From assembly GCF_024362525.1 (NCBI RefSeq), contig NZ_CP101458.1, positions 682,001-746,000 on the forward strand: DNA of 64,000 nt. Reading direction: 5' to 3'. Both the position numbers and the translations under genes were made by a program. The notes beneath the pieces were generated by a model. That model had not been told where the DNA came from and did no database searches. It saw only the letters and a list, made by a program, of their open reading frames with translations. The stretch comes from Natrononativus amylolyticus (lineage in GTDB: Archaea; Halobacteriota; Halobacteria; Halobacteriales; Natrialbaceae). Shown one piece after another: positions 1 through 9,185 of this stretch (the stretch's first letter is position 1; every line of letters starts with the position of its first letter).

Positions 1-339
1 GCCATCGTCGGCACCGAAGGCGTCGCCGAGGCCGCCGTCGTCGGCGGCGACCACGACCTCAAGGGCGAGGCCGTCTACGCCTACGTGATCCTCGAGGACG
101 GTCAGGACCCCACCGACGCCATGTCCGACCGGATCGTCGAGGAGGTCGAAGACGCCATCGGCCCGATCGCCCGCCCCGAGGAGGTGATCTTCACGCCCGA
201 ACTCCCCAAGACTCGCTCCGGAAAGATCATGCGACGGCTCCTCGAGGACATCGCCTCCGGAAACGAACTGGGGAACACGTCGACGCTGCGAAACCCCGAG
301 GTCGTCGACGAGATCGCCGCACAGGTAGAGAGCGACTGA
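1..339 (+). CDS. acs: acetyl-CoA synthetase (AMP-forming), C-terminal fragment
   Basis: Open from the first base, so the gene begins to the left of the window; 112 residues are visible before the TGA. This is the mobile C-terminal lid domain of the ANL adenylate-forming superfamily. The segment with PKTRSGKIMRR holds the conserved lysine that takes part in adenylation and is acetylated in homologues. The enzyme makes acetyl-CoA from acetate, ATP and CoA in the cytoplasm. It is followed 54 bases later by a two-subunit sodium:solute symporter, a common pairing for uptake and activation of acetate. A related acyl-CoA synthetase (propionyl and similar) cannot be excluded from the C-terminus alone. 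Confidence 0.85.
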   Translation, partial: AIVGTEGVAEAAVVGGDHDLKGEAVYAYVILEDGQDPTDAMSDRIVEEVEDAIGPIARPEEVIFTPELPKTRSGKIMRRLLEDIASGNELGNTSTLRNPEVVDEIAAQVESD

Positions 340-393
340 CGCGGGTTCCGATTTCCGAACTGAGACGACACGCGATCACCCCACTCACGAAAC

Positions 394-798
394 ATGACAG
401 ATAATACTATACACGATTCGGAGTCCGACGTCGAAACCGACGGCGGCGTACAGACCGAGGCCTACCTCGAGGAGGAGATCAACATCTTCAGACCCGCGAC
501 GCCGTTCATGCGGGATCACCTGCGGGTGATCTGGCTCGCCTTTTTCGCCTGGATTCTCGTCGTCTTCGGCCCGGTCACGCTGGCGCTGGCCAACCCAAGC
601 CTCGTGACGGAGACGACGGTTCTCGGGGGCTACCCGCTACACTTCTTCCTGACCGCGATCATCACGCCGCTTGGCGCGCTGTTGCTGTCGGTCGGCTACG
701 CGATACAGCGCGACCGCCTGGACGACAGGTACGGCATCGCTCACGACGAGGCGGCCGAGTCCGAGAGCACCGTCGCCGCGGACGGGGGTGACCGATGA
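394..798 (+). CDS. symporter small subunit, DUF4212 family
   Basis: A 134-residue protein with an acidic N-terminus, a motif around FRPATPFMRDHL and two strongly hydrophobic segments (about residues 46-66 and 85-107). This is the architecture of the small subunit (DUF4212) that accompanies a particular group of sodium:solute symporters. It probably stabilises or assists the large permease in the membrane. Its stop overlaps the start of the permease gene by 4 bases (ATGA), so the two are translationally coupled. Substrate is not shown by the sequence; the upstream acs gene suggests acetate or another short monocarboxylate. Confidence 0.85.
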   Translation: MTDNTIHDSESDVETDGGVQTEAYLEEEINIFRPATPFMRDHLRVIWLAFFAWILVVFGPVTLALANPSLVTETTVLGGYPLHFFLTAIITPLGALLLSVGYAIQRDRLDDRYGIAHDEAAESESTVAADGGDR

Positions 799-2456
799 TC
801 GAAGCGGTCGACCCGGTCGTTCTCCAGGAGACCGCACTCGACGTCGGGGAGTTCAAGCTGGTACCGGCGCTCACCGTCGCGGTGATGCTGGCGCTGTTCC
901 TCGGCGTCGGCTACTTCTTCCGGGTCGCAGCGGTCGACGAACTGTGGGTCGCCGGTCGCTCGATCGGCTCGATCGAGAACGGAATGGCGATCGGCGCAAA
1001 CTGGATGAGCGCGGCGTCGTACCTCGGCGTCGCGGCCCTTGTCGCCACCGCCGGCTACTTCGGACTGGCGTACGTCGTCGGCTGGACGACGGGCTACTTT
1101 ATCCTGCTCATCTTCATGGCCGCGCAGTTCCGCCGGTTCGGGAAGTACACGGCGCCGGACTTCGTAGGCGACCGGTTCTACTCCGACTGGGCGCGCGGTA
1201 TCGCCGCGTTCACCACCCTCGCCATCGCCTTCACCTACGCGATCGGCCAGGCCAGCGGGATGGGACTGATGGCCCAGTACATCTTCGGCATCTCCTACGA
1301 GATGGGCGTCATCCTGCTGATGGGCGTCACCATCGGCTACGTCGCTCTCTCGGGGATGCTCGGAACGACGAAGAACATGGCCATCCAGTACGTCATCCTG
1401 ATCGTCGCGTTCACGCTCGGACTGTACGCGACGGGCTGGGCCGAGGGGTGGTCGACCGCGCTGCCATACCTCGAGGCCGGGCCGGAGTTCGCGGAAGCCG
1501 CGAGCCTCGAGGCCCAGTTCATCGAACCGTTCGAGTACGCGGGCTACTACGGCTGGATCGCGCTGGCGTTCAGCCTGATCGTCGGGACCTGCGGGCTACC
1601 CCACGTCCTCGTGCGCTTTTACACGGTCGACAACGAGCGGACCGCCCGCTGGTCGACCGTCTGGGGGCTGTTCTTCATCTGCCTGCTGTACTGGGGGACA
1701 GCCATCTACGCCGTCTGGGGCGGGCTGCTGTACGCCGATGGCCCCGGCGACGGCACGTTCACCGATATGGCCGGCGTGGAGGCCGACGCCCTCGTCGTCC
1801 TGACGACCCAGCTCGCGGGGCTCCCCGAGTGGCTCGTCGGACTCGTCGCCGCGGGCGCCGTTGCGGCGGCGCTCGCGACGACCGCGGGGCTGTTCATCTC
1901 CGCCTCGTCTGCGGCAGCTCACGACATCTACACCAACCTGTACAAGGAGGATGCGACCCAGCGCGAGCAGCTGATCGTCGGCCGCGGAACGATCCTGGGA
2001 ATCGGCGTTCTCGTGACGCTCATCGGCCTCAACCCGCCCGCGCTGATCGGCGAACTCGTCGCGATGTCGTTCGCCATCGCCGGCACGGTGTTCTTCCCCG
2101 TATTCTTCCTCGGACTCTGGTGGGAGAACACGACGAAAGAGGGCGCCCTCGCCGGGATGATCACGGGAATCGTGATCTCCTTCGGGGCGATCCTGAACGA
2201 CACCGCGATTCCGATGTACACGGGCGTCGAAGACGCGGTGATCCCCGCGCTCGCGACCTGGCTGCCCGGCACGTCCTCGGCGCTCGTCGGCGTTCCGGTC
2301 GTCTTCGCGGTGATCGTCGTCGTCTCGCTGCTCACGGACGCGCCGCCACGGAGCGTCAAGCGCCTCGTCCGGCAGTGTCACAGCCCCGAACCGATGCAGC
2401 GAACGGAGACCGCCGAAGACGTCGCCACCGATGGCGGCTCGCCAACGGAGGACTGA
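795..2456 (+). CDS. sodium:solute symporter family permease
   Basis: A 553-residue polytopic membrane protein with about 12-13 hydrophobic segments, typical of the SSF (SLC5-like) family in length and pattern. The stretch near residues 50-65 (AVDELWVAGRSIGSIENGMA) is the characteristic SSF start of the LeuT-fold core. It should import an organic acid or similar solute with sodium. It overlaps the small-subunit gene upstream and is followed 2 bases after its stop by a UspA gene. Acetate permease (ActP-like) is the best contextual guess because acs lies just upstream. The C-terminal 40 residues are charged and cytoplasmic. Confidence 0.88.
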   Translation: MIEAVDPVVLQETALDVGEFKLVPALTVAVMLALFLGVGYFFRVAAVDELWVAGRSIGSIENGMAIGANWMSAASYLGVAALVATAGYFGLAYVVGWTTGYFILLIFMAAQFRRFGKYTAPDFVGDRFYSDWARGIAAFTTLAIAFTYAIGQASGMGLMAQYIFGISYEMGVILLMGVTIGYVALSGMLGTTKNMAIQYVILIVAFTLGLYATGWAEGWSTALPYLEAGPEFAEAASLEAQFIEPFEYAGYYGWIALAFSLIVGTCGLPHVLVRFYTVDNERTARWSTVWGLFFICLLYWGTAIYAVWGGLLYADGPGDGTFTDMAGVEADALVVLTTQLAGLPEWLVGLVAAGAVAAALATTAGLFISASSAAAHDIYTNLYKEDATQREQLIVGRGTILGIGVLVTLIGLNPPALIGELVAMSFAIAGTVFFPVFFLGLWWENTTKEGALAGMITGIVISFGAILNDTAIPMYTGVEDAVIPALATWLPGTSSALVGVPVVFAVIVVVSLLTDAPPRSVKRLVRQCHSPEPMQRTETAEDVATDGGSPTED

Positions 2457-2458
2457 CA

Positions 2459-2917
2459 ATGTACGATACGATACTCGTCCCGACCGACGGTAGCAGAGTC
2501 GCAGAGCGAGCGGTCGACCACGCACTCGAGCTCGCGGGGGCGTTCGACGCGGACGTTCACGCGCTGTACGTCGTCGACACGAGCGCCGTCGACATCGGCC
2601 TCGGAACCGAGCAGGTCGACCGCATCAGACAGGGGAAGTTTGGCGACATGCCCGAACTCGAGAAGCGGGCGAAAGACGCGACCGGCAGCGTCGCAACCCA
2701 GGCCGACGACCGCGGAATCGCCGTCACCGAGGCGGTCGTCGGCGGCCAGCCCCACCGACAGATCGCCGACTACGCCGAGACCCACGGCGTCGACCTGATC
2801 GTGATGGGCTCTGCCGGTCGAAGCGGCGTCAGGCGGGCCTTACTCGGCAGCGTCGCCGAGCGGACCCTCCGCTCGACGAAGATCCCGGTGCTGGTCGTCG
2901 ACATTCACGAGGAGTAG
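2459..2917 (+). CDS. universal stress protein UspA family
   Basis: A 152-residue single-domain Usp. It starts with the usual MYDTILVPTDGS beta strand and ends with the nucleotide-binding signature G-x2-G-x9-G-S (GSAGRSG then LLGS), which predicts an ATP-binding subtype. The ATG at 2459 is the only good start and lies 2 bases after the symporter stop, so it is probably the last gene of the symporter operon. Haloarchaea often place Usp proteins behind transporters, where they are thought to tune transport; that role is inference here. Confidence 0.9.
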   Translation: MYDTILVPTDGSRVAERAVDHALELAGAFDADVHALYVVDTSAVDIGLGTEQVDRIRQGKFGDMPELEKRAKDATGSVATQADDRGIAVTEAVVGGQPHRQIADYAETHGVDLIVMGSAGRSGVRRALLGSVAERTLRSTKIPVLVVDIHEE

Positions 2918-3038
2918 CCTCACGCCGCCGAGGATACGACCCGCCCTGTCACCGCGTTTTTGCGAGAACTCGCTTCGTAGCCGGCGTTGCGCCGAGCGCC
3001 CCGCGTCGTTTTATACCGACCCGCCGTCGACTCGTACT

Positions 3039-3512
3039 ATGGCTCCGGTTGGTGGCAGGGTCGTCTGGGGAACTCCCGACGCACCCCGTTTCGAGGTAGT
3101 CGGCGGGTTCGCGCTGCTCGTCGGCGGGACGCTGGTCGCGTTCGTCGCCACCAACGTCCTCGGCACCGACGATCCGGTCAGACGGTTCGTCGCCGACGTC
3201 TGGTTCCCTGTCGTCCTCTTTTACGCTCCCGCGCCGGCCGCCGCCGTCGGCGCCTACCTCCGGTGCGGCGCGGTGACCGGCCTGCTCGTCGGACTCGTTC
3301 CGGCCGGGCTGTTCGCGACGACCGCGGTCCTCGGAACCGCGTTCGCGCTTCCTGGCGTCGGCGGCGGAGACGCCCCGCTGTGGAGCATCACGCTGGCGTT
3401 CGCGACGATCAGCGCGGTCGCCGCTGGCGCGGGGTTCCTCGTCGGACTCGCCGTCCGGTTCGCGGTCGCTGTCGTCCGACGGCGCGTCGGTGAGAGCGAG
3501 TCCGGCGAGTAG
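3039..3512 (+). CDS. integral membrane protein, unknown function
   Basis: A 157-residue protein not recognised as a named family. About four hydrophobic helices are visible (roughly residues 21-42, 54-74, 76-103 and 115-144) with a short charged C-terminus. The start ATG at 3039 has an AT-rich patch (TTTTATACC) about 25-30 bases upstream, which could be its TATA box and would give a nearly leaderless transcript. It converges with the minus-strand gene ending at 3516. No catalytic motif is visible. Confidence 0.7.
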   Translation: MAPVGGRVVWGTPDAPRFEVVGGFALLVGGTLVAFVATNVLGTDDPVRRFVADVWFPVVLFYAPAPAAAVGAYLRCGAVTGLLVGLVPAGLFATTAVLGTAFALPGVGGGDAPLWSITLAFATISAVAAGAGFLVGLAVRFAVAVVRRRVGESESGE

Positions 3513-3515
3513 CCG

Positions 3516-3761
3516 CTACCGCCGGTCTCGAGATTCGTCCCCGGCACCGTCGTCCCCGGTCGCCGCCTCGAGGCTCGTCACGAACCCGAAGTAGGCGATA
3601 ATGCCGGCGAGCATGAAGCCGTAGTAGGCCAGATCCGGCCCCTCGAGCACCCGAAAGAGCAGGTCGACCATCGTCACCCAGACGACGGCGAAGACCAGAT
3701 CGACGAACATCCCCCATCGCTCCCGGCGGGCGGTTTCGACCCACTCGCGGAGGCCCGTCAC
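3516..3761 (-). CDS. small membrane protein, unknown function
   Basis: An 81-residue protein with two predicted transmembrane helices (about residues 19-38 and 43-64), a positively charged N-terminus (WVETARRERWG) and a charged, acidic and arginine-rich tail. The layout resembles small haloarchaeal membrane proteins with no assigned role. It stands alone between a convergent membrane-protein gene and the divergently read Trm56 gene. Confidence 0.6.
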   Translation of the reverse strand: MTGLREWVETARRERWGMFVDLVFAVVWVTMVDLLFRVLEGPDLAYYGFMLAGIIAYFGFVTSLEAATGDDGAGDESRDRR

Positions 3762-3876
3762 CGACCCACCCGCCCGGTCTGGAGCGCGCTCATCACCCTC
3801 GAGTTCGCCGGAGGAGCGAAAAAACCTGCCGGGACGAAACGAAACCCCCTAACCGCCCCCGGGAGTGGACTCGAGC

Positions 3877-4425
3877 ATGAACGAGACACCCGAGGTCGTC
3901 GTCCTCAGGCTCGGCCACCGTCCCGGTCGGGACGAGCGGATGACGACCCACGTCGGCCTGACGGCGCGGGCGCTCGGCGCCGACCGCGTTCTGCTGCCGG
4001 AGAACGCGGGCCAGTCGCTCGAGACGGTCGAAGACATCACCGACCGCTTCGGCGGCCCCTTCGAGGTCGAACTCACCGACTCGCCCCGCGCGGTGGTCCG
4101 CGGCTGGGCGGGCCGCGTGGTTCACCTCACGATGTACGGCGAGCGCGTCCAGGACGTCGAAGGCGAGATCCGGGCCGCTCATCGGGACGACGACGAGCCC
4201 CTGCTGGTCGTCGTCGGCGCCGAAAAGGTGCCCTTCGACGTCTACGAGGAGGCGGACTGGAACGTCGGGGTGACGAACCAGCCACACTCGGAGGTGGCCG
4301 GACTGGCGGTGTTTCTCGACAGGTTGTTCGAGGGGCGAGAGCTCGAGCGCGAGTGGGAAGGCGGCGACCGACGCGTGGTCCCACAGGAGACGGGCAAGCG
4401 CGTCGTACCGACCGACGAGGAGTAG
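3877..4425 (+). CDS. trm56: tRNA (cytidine-56-2'-O)-methyltransferase Trm56
   Basis: An archaea-specific SPOUT methyltransferase that methylates the 2'-O of C56 in the tRNA T-loop using S-adenosylmethionine. The N-terminal GHRPGRDERMTTHVGL block and the knotted C-terminal part (VVVGAEKVPFDVYEEADWNVGVTNQPHSEV, given here only as a landmark around residues 107-136 split by G and N residues) match the family. Length (182 residues) is normal. I chose the ATG at 3877 over a GTG four codons upstream because the protein then begins directly with the conserved strand MNETPEVVVLRLG. Confidence 0.9.
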   Translation: MNETPEVVVLRLGHRPGRDERMTTHVGLTARALGADRVLLPENAGQSLETVEDITDRFGGPFEVELTDSPRAVVRGWAGRVVHLTMYGERVQDVEGEIRAAHRDDDEPLLVVVGAEKVPFDVYEEADWNVGVTNQPHSEVAGLAVFLDRLFEGRELEREWEGGDRRVVPQETGKRVVPTDEE

Positions 4426-4457
4426 CGAGGCTGGAACGAGGGTATCGGAAGGCGCGG

Positions 4458-4682
4458 TTACCGCTCTGTGTCGCCCGACCGGTCGTCCGCCGTCTCGTCG
4501 GAGCCCCCACTCGAGTCCGACGCTGCGCCGTCGGTCCGCGATCCGATGACGGCCTTCGCTCCTCTCTTCGCCACGACGATACCGGCCGCACCGCCGGCAC
4601 CCGCGACGACCGCACCGGGGACGCCGTACTTTTTGTAGGCGTACGTGGCCGCCTTCTTGCCTGCGGTAAGTGCGCCGATCAT
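4458..4682 (-). CDS. small glycine/alanine-rich hypothetical protein
   Basis: A 74-residue protein. Residues 1-20 are basic and helical, residues 21-38 form a Gly/Ala/Val stretch (GVPGAVVAGAGGAAGIVVAK) that may insert in the membrane, and the C-terminus is acidic and serine-rich. I do not recognise a function. It lies between trm56 and tfe, reading against both. Confidence 0.5.
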   Translation of the reverse strand: MIGALTAGKKAATYAYKKYGVPGAVVAGAGGAAGIVVAKRGAKAVIGSRTDGAASDSSGGSDETADDRSGDTER

Positions 4683-4863
4683 ACACGCCGACTACCGGCC
4701 GGCGACACGAATCGGCGCCGCCTTCCTTCACAAGCCCCTTTTATCCCGGTCGCGGCGGGCACCGTTCGCGGCGTCGGCCGTCCGGTGCCGCGGACGCTTC
4801 GGTGGGGACTGCGGCGGGCGCCCCTCAAAAGACTTAATGGGTCGATGGAATTAGAGAGGGGTA

Positions 4864-5388
4864 ATGGCTTTTGATGGGCTGCTCGAGGACCCGGTCATCC
4901 AGAAGTACTTACACGAGCTGGTCGGCCCGAAGGGGATGCCCGTCGCGGCGGCCCCGCCGGACGGCGAAGTAACCGACGAGGAGCTCGCAGAGGAGCTCGA
5001 CCTCGAACTCAACGACGTCCGCCGGGCGCTGTTTATTCTCTACGAAAACGATCTCGCGACCTACCGCCGGCTGCGCGACGAGGACTCGGGGTGGCTCACC
5101 TACCTCTGGACGTTCCAGTACGAGAACATCCCCGAGAACCTAGAGGAGGAGATGTACCGCCTCCACGACGCCCTGGCGGACCGCCAGGAGTACGAGCGCA
5201 ACCACGAGTTCTACCTCTGTGAGATCTGCTCGATCCGCTTCGAGTTCGGCGAGGCGATGGACTTCGGCTTCGAGTGTCCCGAGTGCGGCTCGCCGGTCGA
5301 GTCGATGGACAACGACCGCCTCGTCACCGCGATGGAGGGGCGCCTCGCGGCGCTCGAGGACGAACTCAACATCGACGTCGACGCATAA
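4864..5388 (+). CDS. tfe: transcription initiation factor E, alpha subunit
   Basis: TFE helps RNA polymerase open promoters after TBP and TFB have bound. The 174-residue protein has the expected winged-helix N-terminus (about residues 1-95) and a C-terminal zinc ribbon with Cys pairs in CEICSIRF and CPECGSPV (about residues 119-143). An AT-rich CTTAATGG about 30 bases upstream is a plausible TATA element and GAGAGGGG just before the ATG resembles a ribosome binding site. The TAA stop overlaps the next ATG by one base, so the DUF2110 gene is coupled to it. Confidence 0.95.
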   Translation: MAFDGLLEDPVIQKYLHELVGPKGMPVAAAPPDGEVTDEELAEELDLELNDVRRALFILYENDLATYRRLRDEDSGWLTYLWTFQYENIPENLEEEMYRLHDALADRQEYERNHEFYLCEICSIRFEFGEAMDFGFECPECGSPVESMDNDRLVTAMEGRLAALEDELNIDVDA

Positions 5389-6074
5389 TGGTCGTTCTCG
5401 CAACGAAGATCTACGTCAGCGGCGATGCCCGCGAGCGCACGCTCGACTCGCTTCGCTCGCTCGTCGGGAACGAACTCGGCGACCTCGAGGTGGAGTACGA
5501 GGTCGGGATCCGTCACGACGACTTCCCCTCGGTGACGGTCGAGGGCGAGGACGCCACCGTCGCGCGAAACGTCCTCCGCGAGGCGTTCGGCGAGATCGTT
5601 CCGGACCTCCAGCCCGGCGAGAGCTACGTCGGCACCCTCGAGTCCTGGGACGACAACGGCTTCGTCCTCGACGCCGGCCAGCCGGTCCGGATTCCGGCCG
5701 ACGAACTCGGCCTCGGTGCGGGTTCGCCCCCGCAGATCCGCGAGCGGTTCGGGCTGGTCCAGCACCTCCCGATGCAGTTCGTGTACGGCGACGTTGAGGA
5801 GGGCGGCGACACCCCCTCGCGACTCGCCGACGCGGAGCGCGACCGCCTTTACGACTGGACTCGCGGCGACGGGCGGCTGAACGTCAACAGCGCCACCCGC
5901 GCGGAGGTCCGGGCGACGCTCAACCGTGCCGGCCACGCCCAGGACTACGTGACGATCGAGCGCCTCGGACTGCTCGAGCAGAGCGTGATCTGTCCCGAGG
6001 ACACCGATCCGCCGGGGCTGCTCGCGAGCGTCGGGAAGTATCTTCCCGCCGAACTCCGGTGTGTCGTCCCCTGA
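5388..6074 (+). CDS. DUF2110 family protein
   Basis: A 228-residue soluble protein of the archaeal DUF2110 family, function unknown. The start ATG at 5388 shares its A with the tfe stop (TAATG). The middle (about residues 80-115, GESYVGTLESWDDNGFVLDAG split by a loop) looks like an S1/OB-type beta barrel, and the C-terminus contains a NVNSATRAEVRATLNRAG helix pair. Constant linkage with tfe suggests a role connected to transcription or RNA, but this is inference. Confidence 0.8.
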   Translation: MVVLATKIYVSGDARERTLDSLRSLVGNELGDLEVEYEVGIRHDDFPSVTVEGEDATVARNVLREAFGEIVPDLQPGESYVGTLESWDDNGFVLDAGQPVRIPADELGLGAGSPPQIRERFGLVQHLPMQFVYGDVEEGGDTPSRLADAERDRLYDWTRGDGRLNVNSATRAEVRATLNRAGHAQDYVTIERLGLLEQSVICPEDTDPPGLLASVGKYLPAELRCVVP

Positions 6075-6076
6075 CT

Positions 6077-6850
6077 ATGAACCGCCGCCTCGTCCTCGCA
6101 GCGATCGCCGTTGCTCTCCTCGCGACGATGGCGGGCTGTTCGATGATCTTCGGCGGCATCTCCGACGAGGAACTCGACCGCGAGGAGGAGTACGACGACC
6201 TCCGCGACAGCGACGCCGACGTCGCCATCGACATCGAGGGCGGGAGCCTCATCGGTAGCGGCGAGTTCCGGGCGGTGTACGACTTGAACGACACCGAGGA
6301 GCTCTCGCTGTACCGGTCGAACTTCTACCGGGACGAGGCGCTCGACATCCACAGCGTCCGCTACTGGTACCCCAACGGCACCGAGGTGACGGGGTCGGAA
6401 CTCGACGTCGACCAGAGCCGCTCGAGCACCGAGGTCAGAGTGCCGGACGGGAACGGAACGGTCGCCTTCTCCGGCGGCGCCGGGAGCAAGACGTTCCAGC
6501 TTCCCGCCTACACCCACGGCTCCTACGAGGTGACGCTGCCGGAGGACCACCGCACCTCGAACTTCCTGTTCGGCGCGGTCAGCCCCGGCGGCTACGAGCG
6601 CGAGGTCGTCGACGATCGCGAACGGCTCCACTGGGAGCACGTCGACAGCACGATCTCGCTTCGCTTCTACAACACGCGGGACATCCCGCTGTTCGCCGGC
6701 CTGATCGGCCTTCTCGTACTGGTCGGCGGCACCGGGATCGCCTACTACTACCGGCAGGTAAAGCAGTTACAGGACCAGCGCGAGGAGATGGGTCTCGACG
6801 TCGACATCGACGACGACTCGGGGAAGGGCCCGCCACCGGGAATGCGGTAG
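6077..6850 (+). CDS. lipoprotein with C-terminal membrane anchor (DUF5803-like)
   Basis: A 257-residue exported protein. The N-terminus is a lipoprotein signal peptide (MNRRLVLAAIAVALLATMAGC) whose Cys at residue 21 would be lipidated. An acidic ectodomain of beta-rich character follows, then a transmembrane helix near residues 199-220 (IPLFAGLIGLLVLVGGTGIA) and a cytoplasmic acidic, proline-ended tail. So it may be anchored at both ends. It follows the DUF2110 gene by 2 bases and completes a tfe operon. The DUF5803 name is from memory of this gene order and was not checked. Confidence 0.7.
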   Translation: MNRRLVLAAIAVALLATMAGCSMIFGGISDEELDREEEYDDLRDSDADVAIDIEGGSLIGSGEFRAVYDLNDTEELSLYRSNFYRDEALDIHSVRYWYPNGTEVTGSELDVDQSRSSTEVRVPDGNGTVAFSGGAGSKTFQLPAYTHGSYEVTLPEDHRTSNFLFGAVSPGGYEREVVDDRERLHWEHVDSTISLRFYNTRDIPLFAGLIGLLVLVGGTGIAYYYRQVKQLQDQREEMGLDVDIDDDSGKGPPPGMR

Positions 6851-7046
6851 CTCACTCGTCGATCACCCGTTCGGTCGGCGGTCGCCTCGAGTCGTCGAAA
6901 CCGGGTGTCGTTGCGATCGTCAGTGGCGACGATCACACGCTGGCGCGTGATCGACCGGGAGTCTTTTACCGGCGCCACGAACCGTGCTCGTGTGTAGATC
7001 ACGACACGGGTTCGTTCTCGAGTGAAGTACCAAAGGCGATCGATCA

Positions 7047-8222
7047 GTGTCGGTGATTACTACGATCCACCGGCAGCTATTCAGTACTGTGGCGGAGACG
7101 ACTGATAGAAAAATGTATAGCGAGATAGAAGACGGTCGGATACCTCGAGTGCTTATCGGGTTGGGCCTGCTCCTGGGTGCTATTCTCGCCGGGCAATCGT
7201 TCGCCATCGCGTTCCTCACGTTTCCGCTTACTGCCGCATTTATCGTCGTCGTCGCTACCAGCGTTCCGTGTATTCTCGTGTTGATTCTCGGCGGATTCAA
7301 ACTCACGCGCTCGGTGATGTCCACACACCGTCATTACCGCGTTCTACAGTGGTCTCTCTCCGGACTCCTCGTTTTCACAGGTGTCAACCTCGGATTGATG
7401 ACGACGATCCCCGTGAGTGGCCTCTTCGGAGCGGTCGGATGGGTACAGTGGGCGGCCAGTCTCGGCGCCGGTGCGGGTTTTCTCATCGGCTACTTCGAGG
7501 CGTCCGCGTTAGAACGGGAGGCAGAGTCCCAGCAGGCCGCTGTCCGATCCGAAGAACTCGCCGAGCGGCGGGAGTTGCTTACGTATCTGAACGGGTTGCT
7601 TCGCCACGAAGTGTTAAACTCGGCCAACGTCATCGCGGGATATGCCAGCCAGATCGAAGAGACGGCTGGCGAAGGTGGTCCCAGTGCGGAATACGCCAGG
7701 ATCGTTCGATCCGAGGCGGACGAGTTGAGCCGCGTCACGAAAGACGTTCGTCTGTTGCTCGAGGCGACGGACGGGGGAAAGACGTTGGAACCAGTACCGC
7801 TCTCCGCAGTCTTGCACGACGAACTCCGGAAACTCCAGAACCGATACGAGGGGGTCGAAACGGAAGCGAGCGTTCCGGATGATGTCTACGTACAAGCGGA
7901 CGACCTTCTCCGACGGTTGTTCTCCAATCTATTCAACAACGGGGTCGAACACAACGACAGCGCGATTCCACGCGTATCCGTGACCGCCACCACCGCGGCT
8001 GGCACGGTCACGGTCCACGTGGCGGATAACGGGCCCGGCGTTCCTGACGATGCTCACGACGGGTTGTTCGACCCCACGATCAACATGAGTCCCGACCACG
8101 GGCTCGGACTCAACATCGTTCGGACGCTGGCCCACCGGTACGATGGTCGGATTACCTTGACTGAAACCGGAGCAACGGGGAGCGTATTTACTGTTCACCT
8201 CCCTCGCGCGAAGGCTGAGTGA
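7047..8222 (+). CDS. membrane-bound sensor histidine kinase
   Basis: A 391-residue kinase. Four to five membrane helices fill about residues 30-155, followed by a short coiled coil, a HisKA-like helix with the phospho-acceptor in LNGLLRHEVLNSANV (His about residue 190) and a HATPase_c domain: N box SNLFNNGVEHN, G1 box VADNGPGVP and G2 box HGLGLNIV. No receiver domain is attached and no regulator gene is adjacent. The GTG at 7047 gives the longest protein; an ATG 22 codons later (7113) would also keep all helices, so the start is uncertain. Haloarchaeal kinases of this shape usually have an unknown signal. Confidence 0.85.
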   Translation: MSVITTIHRQLFSTVAETTDRKMYSEIEDGRIPRVLIGLGLLLGAILAGQSFAIAFLTFPLTAAFIVVVATSVPCILVLILGGFKLTRSVMSTHRHYRVLQWSLSGLLVFTGVNLGLMTTIPVSGLFGAVGWVQWAASLGAGAGFLIGYFEASALEREAESQQAAVRSEELAERRELLTYLNGLLRHEVLNSANVIAGYASQIEETAGEGGPSAEYARIVRSEADELSRVTKDVRLLLEATDGGKTLEPVPLSAVLHDELRKLQNRYEGVETEASVPDDVYVQADDLLRRLFSNLFNNGVEHNDSAIPRVSVTATTAAGTVTVHVADNGPGVPDDAHDGLFDPTINMSPDHGLGLNIVRTLAHRYDGRITLTETGATGSVFTVHLPRAKAE

Positions 8223-8311
8223 CGCGATATCGAAGGCGCTCGCTGCGGACCAACAGTATCGTGTCACCGCGTACCACCTCCGACACGCGATCGCAGGGAC
8301 GGGAGTCAATG

Positions 8312-8318
8312 TTTTATT
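8312..8318 (+). promoter_or_regulatory. TATA-like element of cheW
   Basis: TTTTATT centred about 32 bases before the cheW ATG. With the usual 25-27 base spacing the transcript would begin only a few bases before the start codon. Confidence 0.4.
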
Positions 8319-8346
8319 CCTGGACTGAAATACACGGATACGAATA

Positions 8347-9096
8347 ATGACACCTGATCTCCCCGAATCCCTCCTGAAACCCAGCAGCGACGAGTCTGGA
8401 GCGCCGCCCGCAGGTGCGCCCGACGAGACGGAGGAACTGGTTCGCTTCGTCGTCCTCGAGATCGGACCGCACCGACTCGCCGTCGACGTCGACGACGTCA
8501 AGACGATCACCGACCCGCCGGAAACCCTGACGGCGGTTCCCCGCTCCTCGCGCGCCGTCGACGGCGTCACCGACCTGCGCGGAGAGATCACCGCCGTGAT
8601 CGACTCCCGCGTCCACTTTCCGGTCGAGGCCGAGCCACCGGCGGCCCAGCGTCTGATCGTCTTCGACCGGCCGACGGACCGCCAGCCGGCGGCGATCCGC
8701 GTCGACGAGGTCGTCGGCGTCGAAACCGTCCCCGAACGCGCCGTTCGCGGCGCCGACGACCTCGAGGACCCCACCGTCGCCGGCGGCGCGATCGACCACC
8801 CGCTCGTCTGCGCGATCGTCGAACAGGAGCGGACGCCGGCGCGAAGCGCCCGCGGGACGCGTCCGCACTCGCCGACCGCGGCGAAATCCGCCGACTCCAC
8901 GGCCAGAGAACGAGTCGCCTCGAGACTCGAGCAGATGGGGCGAGGCGACAGCCGGGACGGCGACGAGTTCTCGACGCTCGAAGCGGACGAACCGGCGACG
9001 GAGTCAGAGATTCCGGCGTCCGAACCGGTCGTCGTCGAGGCGACGCCGCTGATCGACGTCGACCGGCTGCTGCGGGCGTCGGGAGCCGTCGACTGA
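8347..9096 (+). CDS. cheW: chemotaxis coupling protein CheW
   Basis: A 249-residue protein with a CheW SH3-like double barrel at about residues 28-160 (LVRFVVLEIGPHRLAVDVDDV; GVTDLRGEITAVID; LIVFDR). CheW links transducers to CheA in the signalling array. It is about 90 residues longer than a usual CheW: an acidic, low-complexity region (about 160-230) follows the domain, before a last strand-like LIDVDRLLRASG that looks like the displaced end of the CheW fold. It precedes cheY by 130 bases, and cheY has its own TATA box. Confidence 0.85.
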   Translation: MTPDLPESLLKPSSDESGAPPAGAPDETEELVRFVVLEIGPHRLAVDVDDVKTITDPPETLTAVPRSSRAVDGVTDLRGEITAVIDSRVHFPVEAEPPAAQRLIVFDRPTDRQPAAIRVDEVVGVETVPERAVRGADDLEDPTVAGGAIDHPLVCAIVEQERTPARSARGTRPHSPTAAKSADSTARERVASRLEQMGRGDSRDGDEFSTLEADEPATESEIPASEPVVVEATPLIDVDRLLRASGAVD

Positions 9097-9185
9097 CCGC
9101 CGAGCAGGGACCTCGCGGCGTGAACGGACGTCGGGGAGAAGCGAGCGCCAGAGCACCTATCACGTCTGATAATCGGGAGATAGCA

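Noticed and set aside
671-2917. A 748-residue open frame overlapping the symporter genes
   Set aside because: Arginine-rich nonsense translation in the shifted frame; only its last 152 residues (the real Usp gene from 2459) have family features.
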